Origin: Mycobacterium bohemicum DSM 44277
Lineage (GTDB): Bacteria; Actinomycetota; Actinomycetes; Mycobacteriales; Mycobacteriaceae
Length of the DNA stretch: 64,000 nt
Assembly: GCF_001053185.1 (NCBI RefSeq)
Contig: NZ_CSTD01000005.1
Coordinates: 270,035-334,034, forward strand
Direction of reading: 5' to 3'
Part shown: positions 25,149 to 34,116 of the stretch, piece after piece
How the letters are laid out: every line of letters starts with the position of its first letter
Numbering within the stretch: position 1 is the stretch's first letter
Notes under the pieces: generated by a model
Seen by the model: the letters and a program-made list of their open reading frames with translations, nothing else
What the model was told of the DNA's origin: nothing
The model's database searches: none
Translations under genes and position numbers: made by a program

Positions 25149-26723
25149 GTGAGTCTTATGGGCAGCGGTGAATCAGAGGGATCGGGCCGTTTGGTGCTGT
25201 TGAAAGGGCGCCTGATGGCCAGCCTTGCTTCGGCTTTCGTGATGGCCATCACAGGCGTCGGCTGGACGGCCATCCACACGGCGGTGGGCCGAATCATCAC
25301 CTCCCACGCGTTACCGGACGCACCGACAACGTTTGGCGCCGATCAAAACATTCTCCTGATGGGGTTGGACAGCCGTTTGGATCAGAATGGTCATCCGCTG
25401 CCGCAAGAGATGTATGAGGCCTTGCACGCCGGCGACGAAACGTCGGGCGGCTACAACGCGAATGTGCTTATCGTCGTGCACCTTTCGGGTGACGCCGGCC
25501 CGATCACCGCGGTTTCGATTCCCCGTGACGACTACGTGCAACTGTCCGGCTGTCCGGGGTCGGTGTGCATGGGCAAAATCAAGCAGGCCTACGGGTTGGC
25601 CTATCAACAGTCGTTGGAGGACCAGGTCGCCGGTGGTTCGAACGGTGCGGGAGCAACCGACCTGGCCGCTCGAGAGCAGGCCGCTCGCGAGGAGGGCCGC
25701 AAGGCCGAAATCGGCACCGTCAGGGATCTGTTGGGCATCTCGGTGGACCACTTCATCGAAGTCACACTGGGCGCTTTCTTTGAAATCGCCCGGGTCGTGG
25801 AGCCAATCACGGTGTGCGTCAACGCGGACACGGCCGACACCTATTCGGGTGCGGACTTCCACCAGGGAGTGCAGCAAATCGATGCCGCGCAGGCAATGGC
25901 TTTCGTGCGCCAGCGGCGCGCCGCAAACGACGGTTCCTTCACCGACTTCGATCGGACTCGCAGACAACAGGCGTTCCTGGTGTCGTTGGTGAAAGCGGCC
26001 CGGAAGGGCGGCGCCCTGTCGAGCGCCGGCGCGCTGCGTACCCTTCTTCAGGTGGCTCGCGACAGCGTCGCCGTCGACGCCGGCTTGGACCTCGTCGATC
26101 TGGTGGCGCACGCCGCAACATTGATCGACAGGCCCCTGTCCTTGTACACCCTGCCCATCTCGGAGTTCGGCCGCGATGCGAACGGGTCCGACGTCAACCT
26201 GATCGACGTGCCGACGATCCGGCGGATCGTTCAGGAGCGCTTCACTTCGGATACCCCGGCCGCGCCGGACGCCGCGCCGCCAAACTCCCAAAGAACACCG
26301 GCGTTGGCTAAGCCGGTCGTCCTTGACGTCGTCAACGCCACCTCACGAGACGGATTGGCCGCGGCAATCGAGAGTGAGTTCGCCGGCCGTGGTTTTACCC
26401 GAGGCAGCGCCACGACCGCGGCGGCCCCACAAGACGACAGCACCGTCGAGTACGGCGCCGGCGCCTCCGAAGGCGCGCAGATCTTGGCCGACCAGTTGCA
26501 CGTGCCCGCAACGGGAAGCGACACATTGCCGTCCGGAACGGTTCGGCTGACCGTGGGCCGGCGGTTCCCCGCGGACGACTACTTTTCGCATCCCGGTGCC
26601 TCGCTCGACACGTCGGCATCCGGAAAGGTCACCGCGGTCGCCGCCAGCGGGGCCGGTGCCGACGCTCCGGCACCGACCGACCTGAGCCAGATGACCGCGG
26701 CAGGCATTCCCTGCGTCAAGTAA
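25149..26723 (+). CDS. LytR-CpsA-Psr (LCP) family cell-wall ligase-like protein
   Basis: This 524-aa protein has a short cytosolic N-terminus, one membrane segment (about residues 23-46), an LCP domain (ILLMGLDSRLD, NANVLIVVHLSG, VSIPRDDYVQL, QAMAFVRQRRA, DFDRTRRQQAFL) and a C-terminal LytR_C domain (VVLDVVNATSRDGLAAAIESEF). LCP enzymes transfer lipid-linked glycans, such as arabinogalactan, onto peptidoglycan outside the membrane. The domain order resembles CpsA (Rv3484). Start is GTG 25149 or ATG 25158. Its base composition looks less GC-rich than its neighbours, and no LCP gene is recalled here in M. tuberculosis. Confidence 0.87.
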   Translation: MSLMGSGESEGSGRLVLLKGRLMASLASAFVMAITGVGWTAIHTAVGRIITSHALPDAPTTFGADQNILLMGLDSRLDQNGHPLPQEMYEALHAGDETSGGYNANVLIVVHLSGDAGPITAVSIPRDDYVQLSGCPGSVCMGKIKQAYGLAYQQSLEDQVAGGSNGAGATDLAAREQAAREEGRKAEIGTVRDLLGISVDHFIEVTLGAFFEIARVVEPITVCVNADTADTYSGADFHQGVQQIDAAQAMAFVRQRRAANDGSFTDFDRTRRQQAFLVSLVKAARKGGALSSAGALRTLLQVARDSVAVDAGLDLVDLVAHAATLIDRPLSLYTLPISEFGRDANGSDVNLIDVPTIRRIVQERFTSDTPAAPDAAPPNSQRTPALAKPVVLDVVNATSRDGLAAAIESEFAGRGFTRGSATTAAAPQDDSTVEYGAGASEGAQILADQLHVPATGSDTLPSGTVRLTVGRRFPADDYFSHPGASLDTSASGKVTAVAASGAGADAPAPTDLSQMTAAGIPCVK

Positions 26724-26802
26724 CCCGCGTCGGTACAAGCCCGGCGGCCGGGGCGATGCGGACCGGCGATCCAGGGGCCCGGCCGCATCCTTCCTACTGC
26801 TC

Positions 26803-26822
26803 TCCCAACCAGATGGTTAGGA
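26803..26822. promoter_or_regulatory. 20-bp dyad upstream of the ALDH-SDR-MDR operon
   Basis: TCC-N-AACCA-GA-TGGTT-N-GGA is symmetric at 8 of 9 arm positions. It lies 71 bp before the aldehyde dehydrogenase start in a 169-bp gap. The size suits a TetR operator; the cognate regulator cannot be named. Confidence 0.45.
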
Positions 26823-26892
26823 TCGCGGTTATCACCCTTTGAGTGCCCGCGCACAAGGCGAGCTCCGGGATGACCCGAGTAAGGAAGGGCCA

Positions 26893-28326
26893 ATGATGAC
26901 CACCGAATCGGTTGCCCCCAAAACATCCGAATCCACCAACGGAGCGCCGACACCGGCGCCGGTCGACATCCCCGCGACGGTGGCCCGGCTGCGCACGACG
27001 TTCGCCGGCGGGCGCACCCGCGACATCGAGTGGCGCAAGCGGCAGTTGCTGCAGCTGGCCAAGTTGATGGAAGACAACGAGGACGCGATCGCCGCCTCGC
27101 TGGTCGAGGACCTGGACCGCCACCCGTTCGAGGCGTACATCGCCGACGTCGCGACCACCGCCGGGGAGGCGAAGTACGCGGCGAAGCACGTGCGCCGGTG
27201 GACCCGTCGGCGCTACAAGCTGCTGGAGTTGCCGCAGCTTCCCGGCCGCGGCTGGGTGGAGTACGAGCCGTACGGCACGGTGCTGATCATCGGCGCCTGG
27301 AATTACCCGTATTACCTGACGCTGGGCCCGGCCGTCGGGGCGATCGCCGCCGGCAACGCCGTCATCCTTAAGCCGTCGGAGATCGCGGCGGCGTCGTCAC
27401 ACCTCATGGCCGAGCTGGTGCCGCGCTACCTCGACAACGACGCCATCGCGGTGGTCGAGGGCGACGGATCGGTGAGCCAGGAGCTCATCGCGCAGGGCCT
27501 GGACCGCGTCATGTTCACCGGTGGGACCGAGATCGGCCGCAAGGTCTACGAGGGCGCGGCGCCGCACCTGACCCCCTGCACCCTGGAACTCGGCGGCAAG
27601 AGCCCGGTGATCGTCGCCGCCGACGCCGACATCGACGTCGCCGCCAAGCGCATCGCCTGGATGAAACTTCTCAACAACGGGCAGACGTGTGTGGCGCCCG
27701 ACTACGTGATTGCGGACGCGAAGATCCGCGACGAACTCGTGGACAAAATCGGTGCGGCCATCACCAAGTTCACCTCCGACCGGCCCAACGGTGTGCGCAT
27801 CGTCAATCAGCGCCAATTCGACCGGATCAGCGGTTACCTCTCCGGCGCCGACGGCAAGGTCGCCGTAGGCGGTCGTTGTGATGCGTCGAGCCTGCGCATC
27901 GAACCGGCCGTGGTCGTCGACCCCGACCCGGACGGCCCGCTGATGCAGAACGAGATCTTCGGCCCGGTCCTACCGGTGATCACCGCCCGATCCCTCGACG
28001 ACGCAATACGTTTCGTCAACTCGCGGGCAAAACCGTTGGCCGCCTACCTGTTCACCAAGGCGCGTGAGACCCGCGAGCGGGTGATCAAGGAGGTGCCGGC
28101 GGGCGGCATGCTGGTCAACCACATCGCCTTTCAGGTGTCGACGGCCAAGCTGCCGTTCGGCGGGGTGGGCCCGTCGGGGATGGGCGCCTACCACGGCAAG
28201 TACGGATTCGAGGAGTTCAGCCATCGCAAGTCGGTGCTGACCAAGCCGACGCGCCCCGACCTGTCGAGCTTCATCTACCCGCCGTACACCAAGCGCGCCT
28301 TCGCGATGGCGCGCAGAATGTTCTGA
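26893..28326 (+). CDS. Aldehyde dehydrogenase (Rv0147 homolog)
   Basis: The 477-aa class-3-like ALDH has the NAD-binding helix start FTGGTEIG (208-215), the general base Glu232 in LELGGKSP, and catalytic Cys266 in NNGQTCVAPDYV. Class 3 enzymes oxidise medium- and long-chain or aromatic aldehydes to acids with NAD(P)+. RBS AAGGAAGG precedes ATG 26893; ATG 26896 is equally possible. It leads the ALDH-SDR-MDR set conserved as Rv0147-Rv0149. Confidence 0.9.
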   Translation: MMTTESVAPKTSESTNGAPTPAPVDIPATVARLRTTFAGGRTRDIEWRKRQLLQLAKLMEDNEDAIAASLVEDLDRHPFEAYIADVATTAGEAKYAAKHVRRWTRRRYKLLELPQLPGRGWVEYEPYGTVLIIGAWNYPYYLTLGPAVGAIAAGNAVILKPSEIAAASSHLMAELVPRYLDNDAIAVVEGDGSVSQELIAQGLDRVMFTGGTEIGRKVYEGAAPHLTPCTLELGGKSPVIVAADADIDVAAKRIAWMKLLNNGQTCVAPDYVIADAKIRDELVDKIGAAITKFTSDRPNGVRIVNQRQFDRISGYLSGADGKVAVGGRCDASSLRIEPAVVVDPDPDGPLMQNEIFGPVLPVITARSLDDAIRFVNSRAKPLAAYLFTKARETRERVIKEVPAGGMLVNHIAFQVSTAKLPFGGVGPSGMGAYHGKYGFEEFSHRKSVLTKPTRPDLSSFIYPPYTKRAFAMARRMF

Positions 28327-28425
28327 GCAAATACCGGCTCAAGACCGTGCCGGTGCCCGATCCCGTTCGCTAGCCCGTATTTTCACCGTAATTGTCGTAT
28401 GAGACTCCAATGAGAGAGGAATCTG

Positions 28426-29286
28426 ATGCCCGGAGTGCAGGATCGCGTCATCGTCGTCACCGGAGCCGGTGGGGGACTCGGGCGTGAGTACGCTCTGACC
28501 CTCGCGCGGGAGGGCGCGAGCGTCGTCGTCAACGACCTCGGTGGGTCGCGCGACGGAACGGGCGCCGGATCGGCGATGGCCGACCACGTCGTCGCCGAGA
28601 TCAAGGAGGCCGGCGGCCGGGCGGCGGCCAACTACGACAGCGTCGCCGAACCCGAGGGCGCCGCCAACATCATCAAGACGGCGCTCGACGAGTTCGGTGC
28701 GGTGCACGGGGTGGTGAGCAACGCCGGGATCCTGCGCGACGGCACGTTCCACAAGATGTCCTTCGAGAACTGGGACGCCGTGCTCAAGGTCCACCTCTAC
28801 GGCGGTTACAACGTTATCCGCGCGGCCTGGCCGCACTTCCGCGAGCAGAGCTACGGCCGGGTCGTCGTCGCCACCTCCACCAGCGGGTTGTTCGGCAACT
28901 TCGGGCAGGCCAACTACGGCGCGGCCAAGCTCGGCCTGGTCGGCATGATCAACACGCTGGCGCAGGAGGGGGCGAAGTACAACATCCACACCAACGCCAT
29001 CGCCCCGATCGCGGCCACCCGCATGACCGAGGACATCCTGCCCAAGGAGGTGCTGGAGAAGCTCACCCCGGAGTTCGTCGCCCCCGTCGTCGCCTACCTG
29101 TGCACCGAGGAATGCCCGGACACCGCAGCGGTTTACGTCGCCGGCGGCGGCAAGGTGCAGCGCGTCGCGCTGTTCCAGAACGAGGGGACGACCTTCGACA
29201 ATCCGCCCTCGGTGGAGGACATCGCATCGCACTGGGGCGAGATCAGCGACTTGTCTAACGCACAGCGAGCCGCGTTCAAGCTGTAG
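28426..29286 (+). CDS. Short-chain dehydrogenase, MFE-2 hydroxyacyl-CoA dehydrogenase-like (Rv0148 homolog)
   Basis: The 286-aa SDR has the TGAGGGLG cofactor loop, Asp-rich NDLGGSRDGTG typical of peroxisomal multifunctional enzyme 2, the NAG strand VVSNAGIL, catalytic Ser in ATSTSGLFGNFG and NYGAAK (Tyr, Lys). It probably oxidises (3R)-hydroxyacyl-CoA or a similar substrate with NAD+. RBS GAGAGGAA precedes ATG 28426. It is 5 bp from the following MDR gene, so the two are co-transcribed. Confidence 0.9.
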   Translation: MPGVQDRVIVVTGAGGGLGREYALTLAREGASVVVNDLGGSRDGTGAGSAMADHVVAEIKEAGGRAAANYDSVAEPEGAANIIKTALDEFGAVHGVVSNAGILRDGTFHKMSFENWDAVLKVHLYGGYNVIRAAWPHFREQSYGRVVVATSTSGLFGNFGQANYGAAKLGLVGMINTLAQEGAKYNIHTNAIAPIAATRMTEDILPKEVLEKLTPEFVAPVVAYLCTEECPDTAAVYVAGGGKVQRVALFQNEGTTFDNPPSVEDIASHWGEISDLSNAQRAAFKL

Positions 29287-29291
29287 AGGCC

Positions 29292-30260
29292 ATGAAAGCC
29301 TGTGTGGTGCAACGGCTGTCCGGTCCGGACGGCATGGTGTACACCGACATCGACGACGTCACCGGCGACGGTGGCAACGTCGTCATCGACGTCCGGGCCG
29401 CCGGGGTGTGCTTTCCCGACCTGCTGCTGAGCAAGGGTGAGTATCAGCTGAAGCTCCCGCCGCCGTTCGTCCCGGGGATGGAGGCCGCCGGTGTGGTGCT
29501 GTCGGCGCCGCCGGACTCGGGTTTCAAAGAGGGAGAGCGGGTTTCGGCCTTCGGTATCCTGGGCGCGTACGCGGAGCAGGTCGCCGTCCCGGTGCCCAAC
29601 GTCATCCGCAGCCCCGCGGAGCTCGACGACGCCGAGGCGGTGTCCCTCCTGGTGAACTACAACACCATGTATTTCGCGCTGGCGCGCCGGGCCGCCATGC
29701 GGCCGGGCGACACGGTGCTGGTGCTCGGGGCCGCCGGCGGTGTGGGCACCGCGGCCATCCAGGTCGCCAAGGCGATGGGTGCGCGCAAGGTGATCGGGGT
29801 GGTGCACCGTGAGGCCGCGGTCGACTTCGTCTCCTCGGTCGGGGCCGACCTGGTGGTGCCGCTGTCGGAGAACTGGGCCGAGCAGGTGCGCGAGTACACC
29901 TCGGGTCGCGGTGTGGACATCGTCGTGGACCCCATCGGCGGGCCCGCGTTCGACGACGCGATCCGGGTGCTGGCGATCGACGGCAAGCTGTTGGTGATCG
30001 GCTTCGCCGCGGGCAGCATTCCGACGGTCAAGGTCAACCGGTTGCTGCTGCGCAACGTCAGCGTGGTGGGCGTCGCGTGGGGCGAGTACCTCAACAAGGT
30101 TCCCGGGTCGGCGGCCCTGTTCTCGTGGGGCCTCAGCCAATTGGTCTTCCTCGGGCTCAAACCGCCTCCGCCGCAACGCTATCCACTGTCGGAGGGGCAG
30201 GCCGCCCTACAGAGCCTGGCCGACGGCGGGGTGCTGGGCAAGGTCGTGCTCGAGCCTTAG
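29292..30260 (+). CDS. MDR-family quinone oxidoreductase/enoyl reductase-like (Rv0149 homolog)
   Basis: The 322-aa medium-chain dehydrogenase/reductase lacks the zinc ligands of alcohol dehydrogenases and has the NADPH loop VLVLGAAGGVGTAAIQVAKAMGA. The N-terminal VRAAGVCFPDLLLSKGEYQLKLPPPFVPGMEAAG is typical of quinone oxidoreductases. The length matches recalled Rv0149. It ends the ALDH-SDR-MDR operon and converges on the first PE gene with 7 bp between stops. Confidence 0.9.
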   Translation: MKACVVQRLSGPDGMVYTDIDDVTGDGGNVVIDVRAAGVCFPDLLLSKGEYQLKLPPPFVPGMEAAGVVLSAPPDSGFKEGERVSAFGILGAYAEQVAVPVPNVIRSPAELDDAEAVSLLVNYNTMYFALARRAAMRPGDTVLVLGAAGGVGTAAIQVAKAMGARKVIGVVHREAAVDFVSSVGADLVVPLSENWAEQVREYTSGRGVDIVVDPIGGPAFDDAIRVLAIDGKLLVIGFAAGSIPTVKVNRLLLRNVSVVGVAWGEYLNKVPGSAALFSWGLSQLVFLGLKPPPPQRYPLSEGQAALQSLADGGVLGKVVLEP

Positions 30261-30267
30261 AGCCGGG

Positions 30268-32007
30268 CTACGGTGACGGGAACGGCGTGCCGGTGAAGAT
30301 CGTGTCGAGCGCGGCCACGTCGACGAGGAATTCGACACCCCCGGCGACCGTCCCGAGTCCGACGTCCGCGACGATCGGATCGCCGAACGCGTTGATCAGG
30401 CCTTCGACGGGCTGGCCATTGAGCGCCTGCGAAATGCCGTTGAGGAACAGGTTGGCGTCGTAGGAGGGCAGGGTCACGACGACGGCGGTGGCGATGTCGG
30501 CGGTCGGAAGCAGCGTGGCGTAGGCCGTCGACAGGTTGGCGGCGAAGCCGCCGGCCAGGTTGGTGTTCGCCGACTGCAGGCCCGCGATGAAGCCGTCGAG
30601 TGTTGCGGGGGACAGCAGGGTGCCCGGCGACGGCATGGGGGCCGGCGTGAGCGCCCCCGAGAGGTCGGGCAGCGCGAGGGCCGGCAGCGTCGGTGGGCCC
30701 TCGGCTTGGAAATCGGCCGTGGCGTTGATGATTCCTTGCTGGGCGCCGCTGAGCAGGTCGCCGGGCAGGGCGGCGGTCGCGCTCAGCGGGGGGAAGAGCC
30801 CGAATGGGGTGGTCACGTTGGCCGGCCCGGTGGACCAGCCGTAGTTGGGGTCGCCGTAGCCCCAGTTGACCAGGTACCTCAGGTCCGGCTGGAGCAGGTC
30901 GGCGATCGGGTTGCCGACATAGGGAATCGCCCGAACCGGGTCCAACAGCGGCAGGTCCTGGGTCGGGATCATGTTGTAGGTCGTGCCGCCGCTGTAGCCC
31001 GGTGAAGTGGACAGCGTGACCGTCTGGGCGAGCTGCGAGGCCGGGATCTGCAGGTAGGTGCCGTGGACGTACACGATGCCCATGACGGCGTTCAGGTCGG
31101 CGAGAAAGTCGATCGGGTATTGCGGGAAGTCGGCGAAGCCGTCGTATTCGAGGGTGTTGTTGATGACCGTGTAGCCCGTGTTCGCATTCATGCCGCCGTA
31201 GAACGGCAGACCCAGGCTGGGGATGTCCAGGCCGGGGAAGCGGGCCAGCATGCCGCCGTTTGGCGTCATCTCGTTGCCGACGAGCACGAAACTCACATCG
31301 GTGGTCGGCACGCCGGCGGCCTGCAGGATCGGTAACTCCAGCGCCGCCAGGATGGCGCCCTGCGAGTAGCCGAAGACGGTGACTTTGGTGCCGGGGGTGG
31401 CGAGCTGACCCATGATTGAGTTGTTGAGGATCGTCAGGCCCCGGTCCACCGAGACGTTCAGCTGGAGGTCCTTGATGCCGGTGATCGGGTACAACCCCTC
31501 GGGGGTGAACACGGACTGCAGGTTGTTGGTGGTGAAGAACGGCGAGATGTATTTGGCGTAGGCCGCGGCGATGTACTGGGGGCTGGGTATCGGCACGCCG
31601 CTGGCGCCGAGGATCAAGGCGACATTGACGGGTGTCGGCGCCGCGGGGTTGGGTGACGGGGCGCCGCCGGTCAGCGGGGCGAGTAGCGCCTGCGCCGGGG
31701 CATCAAGCGCCCCAAGGGCATTCGACGCCGCGACTTCGGCCTCCGCGTAGGCGCTGCCGGCCGCGGCCAGCGCCGCGGCGAACTGGTCGTGGAACGCCCC
31801 GGCCTGGGTGAGCACCAACCGATAGGCCTGGCCATACGCGCCGAACAGTTCCGCGGCCGCGGCGGACACCTCGTCGCCCGCGGCGGCCATGACGCCCGTC
31901 GTCGCACCCGCCGCGTTGGCGTTGGCCTCGCCGATCGCCGAACCGATTGTCGCCACGTCGGCGGCCGCCGCCGCGAGCGTCGGCGTCTGAGCGAGGACGT
32001 TGGTCAT
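30268..32007 (-). CDS. PE family protein with C-terminal PE-PPE (serine hydrolase) domain, copy 1
   Basis: From ATG 32007 (MTNVLAQTPTLAAAAADVATIGSA) the protein is 579 aa. Residues 1-95 form the PE helical hairpin with LFGAYGQAY and the ESX secretion motif YAEAE; the usual Pro-Glu is replaced. A PE-PPE alpha/beta-hydrolase domain follows, with nucleophile elbow VFGYSQGAILA. A conserved C-terminal block has LLPTADIATAVVVTLPSYDANLF. RBS AAGGAAGG is 6 nt upstream. It corresponds to PE1/PE2 (Rv0151c/Rv0152c). Such proteins are ESX-5 type secreted esterases or lipases. Confidence 0.9.
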   Translation of the reverse strand: MTNVLAQTPTLAAAAADVATIGSAIGEANANAAGATTGVMAAAGDEVSAAAAELFGAYGQAYRLVLTQAGAFHDQFAAALAAAGSAYAEAEVAASNALGALDAPAQALLAPLTGGAPSPNPAAPTPVNVALILGASGVPIPSPQYIAAAYAKYISPFFTTNNLQSVFTPEGLYPITGIKDLQLNVSVDRGLTILNNSIMGQLATPGTKVTVFGYSQGAILAALELPILQAAGVPTTDVSFVLVGNEMTPNGGMLARFPGLDIPSLGLPFYGGMNANTGYTVINNTLEYDGFADFPQYPIDFLADLNAVMGIVYVHGTYLQIPASQLAQTVTLSTSPGYSGGTTYNMIPTQDLPLLDPVRAIPYVGNPIADLLQPDLRYLVNWGYGDPNYGWSTGPANVTTPFGLFPPLSATAALPGDLLSGAQQGIINATADFQAEGPPTLPALALPDLSGALTPAPMPSPGTLLSPATLDGFIAGLQSANTNLAGGFAANLSTAYATLLPTADIATAVVVTLPSYDANLFLNGISQALNGQPVEGLINAFGDPIVADVGLGTVAGGVEFLVDVAALDTIFTGTPFPSP

Positions 32008-32054
32008 AGATGCCTTCCTTCCCACCGTGTCTTCCGCCGCGACGGCACCTGGTC

Positions 32055-32083
32055 AGCGTAAGGGCTGGGACCGGTTTTGTCCG
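32055..32083 (-). promoter_or_regulatory. Putative promoter of PE copy 1 (CGGACA-N17-TACGCT)
   Basis: On the minus strand CGGACA (32083-32078) and TACGCT (32060-32055) are separated by exactly 17 bp, and TACGCT fits the mycobacterial TANNNT -10. It lies about 48 nt before the start. The same arrangement precedes all five PE genes of the window. Confidence 0.55.
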
Positions 32084-32172
32084 ATGGTTGGGTCTTTTGG
32101 CGTGCGCCCTTCGGGCGACGGCTATGCCGCGCTACGTCCGGCCGATTCGTGCTCGGGCCTAAGGCATCTCGA

Positions 32173-33900
32173 TCAGTTCGGACCCGGGTTCGGTACTCCG
32201 GTGAAGATCGTCTCGGCGGCGTTGACGAAGGTGAGTGCTTCGAAACCACCCGCCAGCGTGACGAGCCCGACGTCGGCGGAGATCGGGTCGCCGAACGCGT
32301 CGATGAGGCCCTGAACCGGGTCGCCGTTGATCGCTTCGGTGATCCCGTTCAGGAACAGGTTGACGTCGTAGGACGGAATGGAGACCACCACGGCGGTGGT
32401 GATGTCCGCCGTCGGGAGCAGCGTCGCGTAAGCCGTTGAGACATCGGTCGTCAGCGTGCCGACGATGTTGGTGTTCGCCGTCTCGATGCCAGAGATGATC
32501 CCGGTGAGCGACGGGAGGGCCACCGGGGCACCGCCGGTCGAGGCACCGGACCCCAGGAGGTTCGTCAGGCTGGACAGCGAGAGGTTCGGCAGCGACGGCG
32601 GCACCATGGTGGACAGGTCGCTCGCGAAAGCCTGGATTCCCTGCTGGGTTCCGCTGACCAACAGGGGTCCCAGTTCGGTGGTCGCGCTGAGCGGCGGCAG
32701 GAACCCGAACGGTGTGGGCACGTCGGCCGGCGAGGTGGACCAACCGTAGTTGGGGTCGCCGTAACCCCAGTTGATCAGGGCCTTCAGGTCCGGCTGCACG
32801 AGGTCGGCGAGCGGGTTTCCGATGAATGGGATCGCGCGCAGCGGCGTCAGCAGCGGCAGGTTCTCGGTGGGGATGATGTTGTACGTCGTCATGGACGGCG
32901 CACCGGACTGCGCCAGCGGGATGGCGGTAGCGACGATCGCGTTGGTCAGGTGCGGGTAGGTGCCGTGGATGAACACGATGCCCGCGAGCGCGTTGAGGTC
33001 GGCAAGGAAGTCGATCGGGTAGCGCGGGAAGTCGGCGAAGCCGTCGTACTCCAGCGTGTAGATGGTGGTCGGGAAATCGTTGCTCGGCGTCGCAAAACCG
33101 AACGTGATCCCCAGGCTCGGGAGGTCGAGACCCGGGAAGCGCGAGATCAGGCCGCCGTTGGGATTGCTGGGGTCGCCGAGCAGTGTGAAGTATGCGTTCG
33201 ACGAGTTGTAGCCCTCGGCGAGCAGTTTCGGCATCTCCATCGAGGCGGCGATGGCGCTTTGCGAATACCCCAGGACGGACACGACTTTGGCGCTGGGAGC
33301 CGGGCCGAGAACGCTGACGATCGCGTTGTCCAGCTCGGTGACGTCCCGGGCCAGGGAGATGTTGAGCACCAGGTCCTTGACTCCGGTGTACGGGTACAGG
33401 CCCTCGGCGGTGGACACCGCGGTCAGGACGGTGGTGGGCAGTGTGTTGAAGTTCGTCAGGTAGAGGTTGTAGACGCTGTTCAGGTAGGCCGTCGACGGCG
33501 TCGCGGTGCCGCTGCCCGTCATGATGAGGATGGCGTCGACGGTCGGATCCTTCGCCTGCGTCACCGCCGCAAAAACCGGGTTCGTGGTAGCCGCGCCGGT
33601 GAGCCCCAGCGAGCTCGCGATCTCAGCCTCGGCCTGGGTGTACGCGCTTCCGGCCGCCGACAGCGCCGCCACGAAGTCTTCGTGGAAGGTGGTCGCCTGT
33701 TGCAGCAGCGCTTGGTACTCCTGCCCGTAGGCGCCGAACAATTGCGCCGTGACCGAGGAGATTTCGTCCTCGGCCGCGGCCACGACGTTGGTCGTGGACG
33801 CCGCGGCCGCCGACCTGGCCTGGTCGAGCGCCGAGCCGATCGATGAGGCATCCGCCGCCGCCGACGCCAGTAGTTGGGGCTGGGTAATCAGGCTCGTCAT
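32173..33900 (-). CDS. PE family protein with C-terminal PE-PPE domain, copy 2
   Basis: The 575-aa protein starts MTSLITQPQLLASAAADASSIGSALDQAR. Its PE domain has LFGAYGQEY and the secretion motif YTQAE. The PE-PPE domain has the elbow VLGYSQSAIAASME and the run EYDGFADFPRYPIDFLADLNALAGIVFIHG shared by all copies. The tail carries PTADITTAVVVSIPSYDVNLF. An AGAAGGGAAAG-type RBS precedes ATG 33900. Divergence from copy 1 outside motifs shows this is an old duplication. Confidence 0.9.
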   Translation of the reverse strand: MTSLITQPQLLASAAADASSIGSALDQARSAAAASTTNVVAAAEDEISSVTAQLFGAYGQEYQALLQQATTFHEDFVAALSAAGSAYTQAEAEIASSLGLTGAATTNPVFAAVTQAKDPTVDAILIMTGSGTATPSTAYLNSVYNLYLTNFNTLPTTVLTAVSTAEGLYPYTGVKDLVLNISLARDVTELDNAIVSVLGPAPSAKVVSVLGYSQSAIAASMEMPKLLAEGYNSSNAYFTLLGDPSNPNGGLISRFPGLDLPSLGITFGFATPSNDFPTTIYTLEYDGFADFPRYPIDFLADLNALAGIVFIHGTYPHLTNAIVATAIPLAQSGAPSMTTYNIIPTENLPLLTPLRAIPFIGNPLADLVQPDLKALINWGYGDPNYGWSTSPADVPTPFGFLPPLSATTELGPLLVSGTQQGIQAFASDLSTMVPPSLPNLSLSSLTNLLGSGASTGGAPVALPSLTGIISGIETANTNIVGTLTTDVSTAYATLLPTADITTAVVVSIPSYDVNLFLNGITEAINGDPVQGLIDAFGDPISADVGLVTLAGGFEALTFVNAAETIFTGVPNPGPN

Positions 33901-33985
33901 CGGCTTTCCCTTCTCGACGGCTGCGATAGCGGTACCGACGGCGCGTGGAACCGATGCCCCCGGTTATTGCGGAGCCGGCAGCGTC

Positions 33986-34014
33986 AGCCTAGAGCGATCA
34001 CGCCGGTTTGTCCG
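33986..34014 (-). promoter_or_regulatory. Putative promoter of PE copy 2 (CGGACA-N17-TAGGCT)
   Basis: CGGACA (34014-34009) and TAGGCT (33991-33986) on the minus strand have a 17-bp spacer. The -35 region is embedded in a GCCGG/CCGGC inverted repeat (34002-34016), which might also end transcription from copy 3. The start codon is 86 nt downstream. Confidence 0.5.
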
Positions 34015-34116
34015 GCATTTACACGTTGTTCTTGGCTCCCGGGCGGGCGGTCGCCGCCGAGTGTCAGAACCGTTGCGAGGGCCGCTGTTCTGGCGGGCGA
34101 TCGCGGCCCGGCACCG

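Noticed and set aside
32105..32117. Hairpin CGCCC-TTC-GGGCG between PE copies 1 and 2
   Set aside because: A 5-bp stem with a 3-nt loop and no T-run is too weak to call a terminator.
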